The translations under genes were made by a program, and so were the position numbers. Source: CABMGU01 sp964508495 (GTDB lineage Archaea; Nanobdellota; Nanobdellia; Woesearchaeales; ARS49). From it: a DNA stretch of 8,410 bases. The stretch covers positions 1 to 8,410 of the forward strand of contig CAZDUA010000033.1 in assembly GCA_964508495.1 (NCBI GenBank). Reading direction: 5' to 3'. How positions within the stretch are numbered: the first letter of the stretch is position 1; every line of letters begins with the position of its first letter. Under the pieces are notes generated by a model that was not told the origin of the DNA, did not search any database, and saw only the letters and a program-made list of their open reading frames with translations. Positions 1-6,222 of the stretch are shown piece by piece.

Positions 1-769
1 AACCTATATAGTCAGTATCTTCGCCTTTCTTTTTCTTTATTCTTTGTTTGATTATGTCTATTGTTCTTGCTCCGAGCTCGTTTTCTATGTCTGCGAGTTC
101 TTGTTCGAGCAATTTTATGTTTATGTCAGTGTGCAGTTTTCTTTTGAGGATTTTTAATATTTCTTTTGCCCCGCCTATGCCTAAGTAGAGCGGGTGCCCG
201 TATGTTTCTGCCAATAAGCTGACTGCATTGATGTTTCTTCTTTTTGCCAATCCCAATAGTACTCCGCTTACTCCTATTATTGGTCCTACTTTGCCGTATA
301 GTTTTGTGTTAGCTTTGGTTCCTTTTGAGTAATTGGCTACTATGCCTTTTTGGTTGCCTGTGATGTAGACTTGCGGCGTTTTTGGTTCTTGTTTTAGCGC
401 TATTCCGCCGAGCGTGACTATTTCTTTGCAGTTGTATTCTTGTGCTGTGTCTAGTACTGTGTCGCAGAATTCGTAGCAGCTTGCTTCGTCGTTTGGCTGT
501 ACGTCTCCTGCTATGAGCAATAAGTCTATTTTGTCGAGTTTTTTGTAGTATAATTCTATTGCTGGCAGTTCTACTAGATTGTGCTCGTTTACGAATACTG
601 TGTGCGGTATATTTCGGCTTCTGAACTCTGCTATTTTTTTGGCTTTTAGTTCTTCTATGATGAAATCAATTGCTACTTTGCCTACGTTGCCTATTCCTGG
701 CAGTCCTTCGATTAGAATTGGGTTGTTTAGTTTTGGCTTGTTTGCGATGTAGTGTACTTTCCAGTTCAT
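1..769 (-). CDS. PAC2-family protein (proteasome assembly chaperone-like), 3' end cut by window edge
   Basis: The reading frame is open from an ATG at 769-767 to the left edge, giving 256 residues without a stop; archaeal PAC2 proteins are usually about this long, so little is missing. The N-terminal block NPILIEGLPGIGNVGKVA (residues 16-33) is the typical start of the family. The stretch LLAETYGHPLYLGIGGAKEI (185-204), followed by a charged helix (about 205-248), matches its C-terminal part. Eukaryotic relatives help assemble the 20S proteasome; the job of the archaeal proteins is not settled, so only the family is called. The ATG overlaps the Nop10 stop in an ATGA, so translation is probably coupled. 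The gene is the last visible member of the aIF2 alpha-Nop10-PAC2 block, a common archaeal arrangement. No signal peptide or membrane segment is seen; a cytoplasmic location is inferred. Confidence 0.85.
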   Translation of the reverse strand, partial: MNWKVHYIANKPKLNNPILIEGLPGIGNVGKVAIDFIIEELKAKKIAEFRSRNIPHTVFVNEHNLVELPAIELYYKKLDKIDLLLIAGDVQPNDEASCYEFCDTVLDTAQEYNCKEIVTLGGIALKQEPKTPQVYITGNQKGIVANYSKGTKANTKLYGKVGPIIGVSGVLLGLAKRRNINAVSLLAETYGHPLYLGIGGAKEILKILKRKLHTDINIKLLEQELADIENELGARTIDIIKQRIKKKKGEDTDYIG

Positions 770-936
770 AAGAGCCCTTTCTTGGTGAGGTCTTCTTTGC
801 GCGCTTCTCTTCTGTATTTTCCGTACTTGTCAGGCGCGTATCTTTGCGGTTTTGTTGTTATTGCCGTGCCCTCACATTGGCACTGTTCTTTCATCGTGTA
901 ATTTCCGCATTGTTGGCATTTTAGAATGTGTTTCAT
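766..936 (-). CDS. nop10: H/ACA ribonucleoprotein subunit Nop10 (small RNA-binding protein)
   Basis: The protein has 56 residues, the usual size for archaeal Nop10, and was found by direct reading. In the H/ACA complex Nop10 binds the pseudouridine synthase Cbf5 and helps hold the guide RNA for rRNA pseudouridylation. Visible hallmarks are the N-terminal zinc knuckle with C7, C10, C19 and C21, the YTMKEQC segment (13-19), and the PQRYAPDKYGKYRREARK segment (30-47), which matches the family's conserved linker and helix. The second cysteine pair is C-x-C instead of the usual C-x2-C, one residue shorter than normal. The ATG at 936-934 follows the aIF2 alpha stop by 10 bp. No clear Shine-Dalgarno sequence is present, so it is probably read from the aIF2 alpha transcript. 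The stop overlaps the PAC2 start as ATGA. Confidence 0.9.
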   Translation of the reverse strand: MKHILKCQQCGNYTMKEQCQCEGTAITTKPQRYAPDKYGKYRREARKEDLTKKGLL

Positions 937-946
937 GGTTATTAAT

Positions 947-1720
947 TTAGTCTTCTTTTCTGATCCATTCTGATGCTATGTCGTGGTCTTTTGCGTGTTC
1001 CATTACCGGGTCGATTGCTGTTTTAAGCTTTTTTTCTGCTTCTTTGAAGTCTGGCGCGATGACTTCTATATGATAAGTTCCTGCTCCCATGTATCTTACT
1101 TCCAGGCCTTGTTTTGTGATTATTGCCAGCGTTTCTTTTATTTCTTGCACTCCGTCTGGCGCGTAGCTTGATAGTTTTAGGTCTCCGCCTATTTTGACTT
1201 CTGGCGGTTTTATTCTTTGTTTTATCGCATCTGTGAGCAGGCTTGCTATTTTTTTGTCTAGGACTGTTTCTAGGTTGAGTTGGTCGTGTGATACTTGTTC
1301 GAATGCTGCGAATATCGTGCCGAATTGGGGTACTAATTTTTCTGATAGTTTGTTGTAAAGAGTGAGTACTGAGTCGCCTGTTTGTTTTGCCGCGTATTCT
1401 ACTATTTTTTCTGCGAGTTGTTCCTGTTTTATTTGGTTGAGCTTGTTTGTTTTTTGCGTCTGGTTGACTCTTCTAAGCGATAAGTCAATGTGCCCTTTTT
1501 CTTTGTTTGTCTGGAGTACTTTTGTGACTATTTTTTTGTTTTCTTGCACGAACTCTCTGATGTTTCTTATTCTTCCTGGCGCAATCTCTGATATGTGTAT
1601 CATGCCGGTTCTTCCGCCGTATTCATCTAGCGTGCAGAATACTGAGTGCGGGTTTATTCCTGTCACAGTGCATAGAACGAGTTCTTCGTCCTGCGGCAGT
1701 CCTGTTTTCTTTAAGAGCAT
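947..1720 (-). CDS. Translation initiation factor aIF2 subunit alpha
   Basis: This 257-residue protein matches archaeal aIF2 alpha in length and layout. The heterotrimer aIF2 brings initiator Met-tRNA to the ribosome. An N-terminal S1/OB domain (about 12-85) contains VLCTVTGINPHSVFCTLDEY and the TGMIHISEIAPGRIRNIREF segment (39-57). A helical domain follows (about 86-170). The C-terminal alpha-beta domain (about 175-257), which contacts the gamma subunit, includes KIGGDLKLSSYAPDGV. The residue aligned by eye with the regulatory Ser51 of eukaryotic eIF2 alpha is Ala47, followed by Pro48, so that phosphorylation site is absent. The start at 1720-1718 lies about 26 bp from a TTTTTAAA box in the short gap after eS27, so this gene probably has its own leaderless promoter. 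It begins the aIF2 alpha-Nop10-PAC2 unit. Confidence 0.95.
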   Translation of the reverse strand: MLLKKTGLPQDEELVLCTVTGINPHSVFCTLDEYGGRTGMIHISEIAPGRIRNIREFVQENKKIVTKVLQTNKEKGHIDLSLRRVNQTQKTNKLNQIKQEQLAEKIVEYAAKQTGDSVLTLYNKLSEKLVPQFGTIFAAFEQVSHDQLNLETVLDKKIASLLTDAIKQRIKPPEVKIGGDLKLSSYAPDGVQEIKETLAIITKQGLEVRYMGAGTYHIEVIAPDFKEAEKKLKTAIDPVMEHAKDHDIASEWIRKED

Positions 1721-1743
1721 TATACGTCGAGAATAAGGGTATT

Positions 1744-1751
1744 TTAAAAAG
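1744..1751 (-). promoter_or_regulatory. TATA-type promoter of the aIF2 alpha-nop10-PAC2 unit
   Basis: The minus strand reads AACCTTTTTAAAATA here. The T/A-rich box is centred about 26 bp upstream of the aIF2 alpha ATG, the usual archaeal TATA-to-transcription-start distance. The transcript would therefore begin at or within a few bases of the start codon, without a leader. The same AACCTTTTTAAA string occurs at the eL44 promoter. It lies in the 37-bp gap after the eS27 stop, so the two ribosomal protein genes and aIF2 alpha may be separate transcripts with some read-through. Confidence 0.6.
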
Positions 1752-1757
1752 GTTTGC

Positions 1758-1946
1758 TTACTCTAGAACTTCTAGCACTCTTGCTTTTACTCTTGATTTT
1801 CCGCCGACTGGGTCTGCGAGTTCTTTTGAGCAGACTAGGCAGAGTACTTTTGTGCTTGCTTTGCCGAACATTATTTGTTCGTTTTTGCACTTCGGACACC
1901 TGATTTTGATGAATTTTCCACTGCTTTCTTTCATGCGATTTCTCAT
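1758..1946 (-). CDS. rps27e: 30S ribosomal protein eS27
   Basis: The product has 62 residues, the usual archaeal eS27 size. It is a zinc-binding protein of the small subunit. The zinc ribbon is C17-P-K-C20 and C36-L-V-C39, with the family signature FGKASTKVLCLVC between and after the pairs and a PVGGKSRVKARVLEVL C-terminus. The frame is open further upstream to an ATG at 2015-2013, but the extra 23 residues are unlike any eS27 and lie wholly inside eL44. The ATG at 1946-1944 is preferred because it overlaps the eL44 stop as ATGA and has a Shine-Dalgarno-like GGTGGAG at 1958-1952. A second in-frame ATG at 1934-1932 is a less likely alternative. It is translated with eL44. Confidence 0.93.
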   Translation of the reverse strand: MRNRMKESSGKFIKIRCPKCKNEQIMFGKASTKVLCLVCSKELADPVGGKSRVKARVLEVLE

Positions 1947-2260
1947 TTGAACTCCACCTTTCTTGTTCTGAAGCCTCCTCCGCTGATTCCGTGCATTTTC
2001 TTGCAGACTTGGCATTCAAATCGTAAGTCTACTTTCTTGCTTGTTTTTCTTCCTGCCATTCTCCACTTGGTAATTGCGGGTTTTGAGTACTTGCCATGGT
2101 TTCCTATTCCCAGTTTGCCTCTTGATTTGATTCTTTTCTTGCTTCCAAAGCTGAGTGGGTGGGCGCTTCCTCTTGTTTTCTTCTTGCCTTCTATTATTTT
2201 GTGTTCTGTGTGCGTTTTGCACGAAGGGCAGTATGTTCTTCTTGTCTTTGGAAACTTCAT
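1943..2260 (-). CDS. rpl44e: 50S ribosomal protein eL44 (L44e)
   Basis: This 105-residue, very basic protein is the archaeal large-subunit protein eL44 (eL42 in newer naming), which sits near the tRNA exit site. The zinc site is split: C11-P-S-C14 near the N-terminus and C83-Q-V-C86 near the C-terminus. The family's MKFPKTRRTYCPSCKTHTEH start is intact (residues 1-20). The RGKLGIGNHGKYSKP segment (47-61) contains the conserved glycine-rich loop. It is a little longer than typical archaeal copies (about 92-95 residues). The ATG at 2260-2258 has no Shine-Dalgarno sequence but lies 28 bp from a TTTTTAAA box, consistent with a leaderless message. The stop overlaps eS27 by ATGA, so the pair is co-translated. 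Confidence 0.95.
   Translation of the reverse strand: MKFPKTRRTYCPSCKTHTEHKIIEGKKKTRGSAHPLSFGSKKRIKSRGKLGIGNHGKYSKPAITKWRMAGRKTSKKVDLRFECQVCKKMHGISGGGFRTRKVEFK
1951..1959 (-). promoter_or_regulatory. Ribosome binding site deciding the eS27 start
   Basis: The minus strand reads AGGTGGAGT just upstream of the ATG at 1946, with about 5 nt spacing from the G-rich core. GGTG can pair with the CACC of the archaeal 16S rRNA 3' end. It lies inside the last codons of eL44 and supports the short eS27 start over the in-frame extension reaching 2015. Confidence 0.55.
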
Positions 2261-2283
2261 AACTTCTGTGGGTATAGAGGGGG

Positions 2284-2291
2284 TTTAAAAA
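2284..2291 (-). promoter_or_regulatory. TATA-type promoter of the eL44-eS27 unit
   Basis: The minus strand reads AACCTTTTTAAACC, centred about 28 bp upstream of the eL44 ATG. That spacing puts the expected transcription start at or next to the start codon. The box begins 2 bp after the GINS51 stop codon. It shares the string AACCTTTTTAAA with the aIF2 alpha promoter. Confidence 0.6.
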
Positions 2292-2293
2292 GG

Positions 2294-2944
2294 TTACTGT
2301 AGTTCTGTTGCTTTTCCTTGAGAAATGAGTATGTCTGCTAGTTGTTCTGGCAGGCTGGCTTCTTCGTCTGGTTGGTATGGTCCGTATTGTTCCAGTTCTT
2401 CTCCGTAGAATTGTTCTATTGCTTCTAAAACTTTGATTTTCTTTATTCCGTGTTGTTCTGCCGGCATTGGAATCTCTTCTTTCTCATCTGGCAGCGGGAG
2501 GACTATTGGCAGGATGTCTGGCTCTCTTTGTTCTAGTAGCCTGTGAAGTATTCCGCTTCTGTATTGTGTTAGTACTGAGTGTAAGCTTGCGAACATTACT
2601 TGTTCTTGTGCAAGTAAATTTGCCGTATCAACAATGTGTGAGTTTGTCCTGCTTTTGTTGATTGACATGTTGATGATTTTTCTTTCTCTGATGTCGTACA
2701 AGTCTTTCAGTATTTTTTTGATGTTTGTTATTTGTATGTGTAGTTTGTCTCTTTCGCTTTGTGAGAATATGTCGTTTTTTGTCAGGTTGTCATCATATGC
2801 TTGTTGTTTTTCGCGCAAATAGGTTAGAATGTCTCTGAAGAATCTTTCGTCTAGTTTTTGCAGTTCGTCGCGTGATTTTTCCCTGCGTAATAGCTCGTAC
2901 AGTGTTTCGTACGTTAGCACTACCTCTTTAGCAGTTTGATCCAT
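2294..2944 (-). CDS. GINS complex subunit of the Gins51 (Gins15) type
   Basis: The 216-residue protein fits the archaeal Gins51 layout. A helical A-domain (about 8-140) opens with LTYETLYELLRREKSRDELQ (10-29) and includes a DIRERKI segment (84-90). A linker rich in Asp, Glu and Pro (about 141-165) leads to a small C-terminal B-domain (about 168-210) with the pattern KKIKVLEAIEQFYGEELEQYG, then SLPEQLADILISQGKA. GINS bridges the MCM helicase and GAN/Cdc45-type nuclease in the replicative helicase complex. The gene lies directly upstream of eL44-eS27-aIF2 alpha-Nop10, a neighbourhood known in archaea to carry GINS with PCNA or primase genes; neither of those is present in this window. Sequence conservation in GINS is low, so the call rests on both pattern and context. 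Confidence 0.82.
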   Translation of the reverse strand: MDQTAKEVVLTYETLYELLRREKSRDELQKLDERFFRDILTYLREKQQAYDDNLTKNDIFSQSERDKLHIQITNIKKILKDLYDIRERKIINMSINKSRTNSHIVDTANLLAQEQVMFASLHSVLTQYRSGILHRLLEQREPDILPIVLPLPDEKEEIPMPAEQHGIKKIKVLEAIEQFYGEELEQYGPYQPDEEASLPEQLADILISQGKATELQ

Positions 2945-2975
2945 GTTTCCCCCGTTAGTAAAATTGTCCTCTACC

Positions 2976-2984
2976 TATATAAAG
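2976..2984 (-). promoter_or_regulatory. TATA box of the GINS51 gene
   Basis: The minus strand reads CTTTATATA, a close match to the archaeal TATA consensus, centred about 36 bp upstream of the GINS51 ATG. A start about 26 bp downstream would leave a leader of roughly 10 nt containing GGGGG next to the start codon. The box sits 2 bp beyond the stop codon of the preceding zinc-ribbon gene, so GINS51 is probably transcribed separately from the nrd operon. Confidence 0.7.
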
Positions 2985-2986
2985 AT

Positions 2987-3127
2987 TTAGCTGTCTGAAC
3001 AATCTCGTTTAAACCCGCAATTCAGGCATGTTATCTTGCATTTGTTGGCTAACATTGGCATTCCGCAGATGTTGCACGGATCGTGTTCTTTTGTTATTAA
3101 TGAGAAAGCGTATTGTTTGTCAATCAT
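2987..3127 (-). CDS. Small zinc-ribbon protein at the end of the nrd operon
   Basis: A 46-residue frame starts at the ATG 3127-3125 and ends at TAA 2989-2987. It overlaps the adenosyltransferase stop by 8 bases, which implies coupled translation. Six cysteines are regularly placed: C18-x2-C21, C30-x3-C34-x2-C37 and C43, followed by an SDS end. This layout resembles the cysteine-rich C-terminal tail of the ribonucleotide reductase two genes upstream (C-x2-C-x10-C-x4-C-x2-C-x4-C). The segment KITCLNCGFKRDCSD looks like a pattern seen in small uncharacterised zinc-ribbon proteins; that is recollection, not a search. Possible roles are a reductant or assembly helper for the reductase, or an unrelated zinc-binding adaptor. 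The function is unknown. The gene itself is supported by start overlap, operon position and cysteine spacing. Confidence 0.75.
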   Translation of the reverse strand: MIDKQYAFSLITKEHDPCNICGMPMLANKCKITCLNCGFKRDCSDS

Positions 3128-3650
3128 AGCTCACTGGCTCGTCTTTGCCGTTTTCTTGTCTTGCGTAAATGAACAGTAGGTCGCTTAGCCTGTTGAGATA
3201 TTTTATTGTTTCAGTGCTTACTTTGTGTTTTTCGTTGCACTGCCTTGTTTTTCTTTCTGCTCTTCTGCAGATTGTTCGTGCTAAGTGCAGGTGTGCTGCT
3301 GCCTCGTTTCCTTTTGGGAGTATGAATGATGTTTGTTTTGGAAGTTTTTCTTCTACTTTGTACACTTCTCGTTCAATGTAATCTGTATTGTCAGAAGTGA
3401 TTTTTGGGAATTGTGTGAATTTTGTTCCCATTGCTGAGAGTTCTGCTCCGATTTTGAACAAGTCGTTCATTACTTGGTGTAGAACTTTCTTGGTCTCAAT
3501 ATTCTTAACATAACAGAGCGCTACTCCTATGCTCGCGTTTAGTTCGTCTACTGTTCCGAAGGCTTCTATTCTTGGGTCTGTTTTTGGTACGCGTTGTCCG
3601 CCTAGTAAAGAAGTCTCTCCATTATCTCCGCCTTTTGTTACAATTGACAT
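3120..3650 (-). CDS. pduO: PduO-type ATP:cob(I)alamin adenosyltransferase
   Basis: The 176-residue protein is a full-length member of the PduO/MMAB family. It transfers the adenosyl group of ATP to cob(I)alamin to make coenzyme B12. The N-terminal ATP loop reads TKGGDNGETSLLGG (5-18), followed by FGTVDELNASIG (31-42). The catalytic helix HLHLARTICRRAER (120-133) carries R125, R129, R130 and E132, which align by eye with functional residues of the human MMAB enzyme. The C-terminal LNRLSDLLFIYAR (152-164) is also diagnostic. It lies 13 bp after the reductase gene, whose class needs this cofactor, so cofactor salvage and enzyme are encoded together. The gap is almost pure T, with no Shine-Dalgarno sequence, which may lower expression compared with the reductase. 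The protein is expected to be a cytoplasmic trimer, as known for the family. Confidence 0.95.
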   Translation of the reverse strand: MSIVTKGGDNGETSLLGGQRVPKTDPRIEAFGTVDELNASIGVALCYVKNIETKKVLHQVMNDLFKIGAELSAMGTKFTQFPKITSDNTDYIEREVYKVEEKLPKQTSFILPKGNEAAAHLHLARTICRRAERKTRQCNEKHKVSTETIKYLNRLSDLLFIYARQENGKDEPVSYD

Positions 3651-3663
3651 AAAAAAATAAAAA

Positions 3664-6222
3664 TTATGAGCACTCGCTGAATCCGCACTCGTAACAGGTT
3701 GGTCCTGAACACCCGCTCAAGTACGCAATATTAGGGCTGTAGCATTTTGGACAGTGTCCTGGCTTGTGTTCTTGCGGGTTGTCTGCTTTCTGCATTTTGG
3801 CTTCTGGTGTTGCAATGTGCGGTGTCAGCATTTGTTGTCCTGGCAGGTTGCCCATTTGTGCTAGGAACTTGCTAAGAGCTGTAGATACGGCGTGCGGTAT
3901 GCTTTCGATTCGTTTTGGTCCAAAGCCGTGTGGTTTGTCGCTTTTGATGCTGTTTAAGTGTCTTCGTAGTTTGTTTACTTCTCCGCCCATTTCAAGGTAT
4001 TTGCTGATTAGCACTCCCATGATGGAAGTCAGACCAGCTATTTCTGTTCCAATCGGTGCGATGTTTGTGAACACTTTCATTATTTGTCCGTTGTGGTGGT
4101 CTATGTGCACGTGGACTGGTCCGTAGCCTGTTTCAAACTGGTAGTACACTGAGCCCATGCCTTCTGTTGGGTCCATTTTTGGCATTTCTTTAATGGCTTC
4201 TTTGGCATCTCTCTTTGATATGTTCAGGACTTGGTGGCTCTTGCATCCGTCTCGGTATACTGTGATTCCTTTGCAGTCTGTCTCCCATGCCATCATGTAT
4301 GTTTGTTTGATGTCTTCTACAGATGCGCTGTTTGGCAAATTAATCGTTTTAGAAACGCCGTTGTCTGTGTGTTTTTGGAATGCTGCTTGTTGTTTTACGT
4401 GGTATTGTACTGGTATGTCGTGCGCGCTTCCAAATGCCAGTTGTACGTTTTCTGGGATTTCTTTGACGCCTCTTACTGAGTTGTGGTTTGCTTCTATTTT
4501 CTTCCATAACTCTTCAGGTTTCAATCCGAAGTAGTTGTTTGCTTTTGCTACGGTCAGGAATATTGGGTTGACTTCGTGGAAGACGTCTTTTTCGTCTGGC
4601 TCTTTGTTTGCTTTCAAAGCGTCTAGCGCTTTTGCGTTATAACGCGTGTACGCGATTCCGAAGAAGGGCTCTATGCCGCCGCCTTGCAGGCCTGCACAAA
4701 TGGCTATTGTTCCTGTTGGCGCGATTGTTGTTCTCGCGCAGTTTCTTGGTCGTCCTTTTGCCCATTCTCTGTAGTATTGTCCGCTTTGGTCGTAGATGCT
4801 GTCTTTGAAGTTGGGGAAGACTCCTCTTTCTATGGCGAGTTCATCGCTTGCTTCGAGTGATTTTCCGCCGATGAACGACATTACTTCTTCGCCTTTTTGC
4901 AGTGCTTCTTCGCTGTCATACGGAATATTCAATAATGCCAGCATTTCTGCCCAGCCCATTACTCCTAGTCCTATTCTTCTGTTGCCTTTGGCAATCTTTT
5001 CTATCTCTGGAATCGGATAATTGTTAACGTCAATCACGTCATCTAGGAATCTTATTGCTAGTTTGACTATTTCTCCCAGTCTTGCGTAATCTATTTTGCC
5101 CATTACTACGAATTTGCTCAAATTGAGCGATCCTAGGTTGCATGGCTCGTATGGTAGTAGTGGTTGTTCTCCGCATGGGTTCGTGCTTTCAATTTGTCCT
5201 AGTTTTGGTGTTGGGTTTGACAGGCTGTTGTTGATGTTGTCTAGCCATATCATTCCCGGGTCGCCTGTTTTCCACGCGTAATCGCATATCATGTTGAACA
5301 TTTCTTTCGCGCTTGTTTTGCTGTGGACTTCTTTCGTTCTTGGATTGACTAGTTCTATTTCTTGGTCATTTTTGACTGCTTCCATGAACTTTCTGTCTAC
5401 TGCGACTGAAACGTTGAAGTTTTCCAATTTTCCTTCTTCTGCTTTGTGTGTGATGAAGTCAAAGATGTCTGGGTGCCAGTATGGGAGTATTCCCATGTTT
5501 GCTCCTCTTCTTGTTCCTCCTTGTTTGACTTCTTGTGTTGCGTAGTTGATTATGCTAAATGGTGACAGTGAGCCTGATGCCACTCCTTTTGTGCTTTTGA
5601 CTCTGTCTCCTTTCGGCCTTACTCTGCATCCTGAGAATCCTGTTCCTCCTCCTGATTTGTGGATGAGCATTGTTTGTTTGACTAGGTCTCCCCAGGCTTC
5701 TATGCTGTCTTCTATTGGTAAAACGTAGCACGCGCTTAGTTGTTGTAGTTCTCTTCCTGCGTTCATTAGTGTTGGTGAGTTTGGAAGGAAGTCGAAGTTT
5801 GCGAGCATGTCGTAGTATTGTGTTGCTGTTTTGAGTACTACTTCTCTTGCTTTTGGACTGCTTTCAAGTATTTTGTACAGGTTTTGTACGAATCTTCTGT
5901 GGTTTTGGTCTTGGTCGCTGTAGTTTTTCGCGCCTACGTGTATTAATAGGTGTTCGCTGGTCTCGCCATTGCCTACATCTACCCATTCTTGGCTGTATCT
6001 GACGCCTGCGAATAGTTGGTCTCTTGGTACTTCTGGGTGGTAGAGTGCTTCTGAGAGTGCGATGTTTTTTGCTACGCCCCAAAGCCAGTTTTCAACGCTT
6101 GGGTCATCTCGTAGGTATTTGTCTTTGATGACTTTTCTTTGGTTTTCTGTGAGTGGGATGTTTCCGAATGGCGGCTTGTCCCAGATTTTTAGTTCTTCTG
6201 TCGTGTTATTTATTGGCGTCAT
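3664..6222 (-). CDS. nrdJ: Adenosylcobalamin-dependent ribonucleotide reductase, class II
   Basis: The 852-residue enzyme reduces ribonucleotides to deoxyribonucleotides using a radical generated from adenosylcobalamin. The active-site pattern is complete: N348-P-C350-G-E352 (thiyl cysteine C350), C361 in EPCNLGSLNLS and C165 in LSACYVLP as the redox pair. The spacing closely matches the Thermotoga maritima enzyme (C134, C322, C333). Other hallmarks are NSPTLMNAGRE (148-158), KSGGGTGFSG (189-198), the GGTRRGANMG loop (235-244) and the phosphate-binding APTGTIA (501-507). The tail carries six cysteines (C824, C827, C838, C843, C846, C851), a zinc-ribbon-like redox tail. No ATP-cone is visible at the N-terminus, so overall-activity control by dATP is not expected there. 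The ATG overlaps the nrdR stop as TAATG and has GGAGG 10 nt upstream. No intein or frameshift is seen. Confidence 0.97.
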   Translation of the reverse strand: MTPINNTTEELKIWDKPPFGNIPLTENQRKVIKDKYLRDDPSVENWLWGVAKNIALSEALYHPEVPRDQLFAGVRYSQEWVDVGNGETSEHLLIHVGAKNYSDQDQNHRRFVQNLYKILESSPKAREVVLKTATQYYDMLANFDFLPNSPTLMNAGRELQQLSACYVLPIEDSIEAWGDLVKQTMLIHKSGGGTGFSGCRVRPKGDRVKSTKGVASGSLSPFSIINYATQEVKQGGTRRGANMGILPYWHPDIFDFITHKAEEGKLENFNVSVAVDRKFMEAVKNDQEIELVNPRTKEVHSKTSAKEMFNMICDYAWKTGDPGMIWLDNINNSLSNPTPKLGQIESTNPCGEQPLLPYEPCNLGSLNLSKFVVMGKIDYARLGEIVKLAIRFLDDVIDVNNYPIPEIEKIAKGNRRIGLGVMGWAEMLALLNIPYDSEEALQKGEEVMSFIGGKSLEASDELAIERGVFPNFKDSIYDQSGQYYREWAKGRPRNCARTTIAPTGTIAICAGLQGGGIEPFFGIAYTRYNAKALDALKANKEPDEKDVFHEVNPIFLTVAKANNYFGLKPEELWKKIEANHNSVRGVKEIPENVQLAFGSAHDIPVQYHVKQQAAFQKHTDNGVSKTINLPNSASVEDIKQTYMMAWETDCKGITVYRDGCKSHQVLNISKRDAKEAIKEMPKMDPTEGMGSVYYQFETGYGPVHVHIDHHNGQIMKVFTNIAPIGTEIAGLTSIMGVLISKYLEMGGEVNKLRRHLNSIKSDKPHGFGPKRIESIPHAVSTALSKFLAQMGNLPGQQMLTPHIATPEAKMQKADNPQEHKPGHCPKCYSPNIAYLSGCSGPTCYECGFSECS

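Noticed and set aside
1362..1736. Plus-strand open frame of 124 codons
   Set aside because: It is antisense to aIF2 alpha, which is unmistakable on the other strand. The cysteine- and phenylalanine-rich product is typical of a shadow frame.
1947..2015. N-terminal extension of eS27
   Set aside because: The 23 extra residues lie entirely inside eL44 and are absent from the family. The ATGA overlap and the GGTGGAG site support the start at 1946.
1744..2019. Minus-strand frame of 91 codons rich in Lys, Arg and Ser
   Set aside because: It overlaps eS27 and the end of eL44 in another frame and covers the aIF2 alpha TATA box. No family resemblance is seen.
1875..2288. Plus-strand open frame of 137 codons
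   Set aside because: It lies antisense over eS27 and eL44, and its translation is low-complexity hydrophobic residues derived from the basic codons of the ribosomal genes. It has no promoter or ribosome binding site.
3664..6222. Intein or intron in the reductase gene
   Set aside because: Reductases of this class often carry inteins, but all active-site blocks follow one another at the normal spacing and the length is ordinary.
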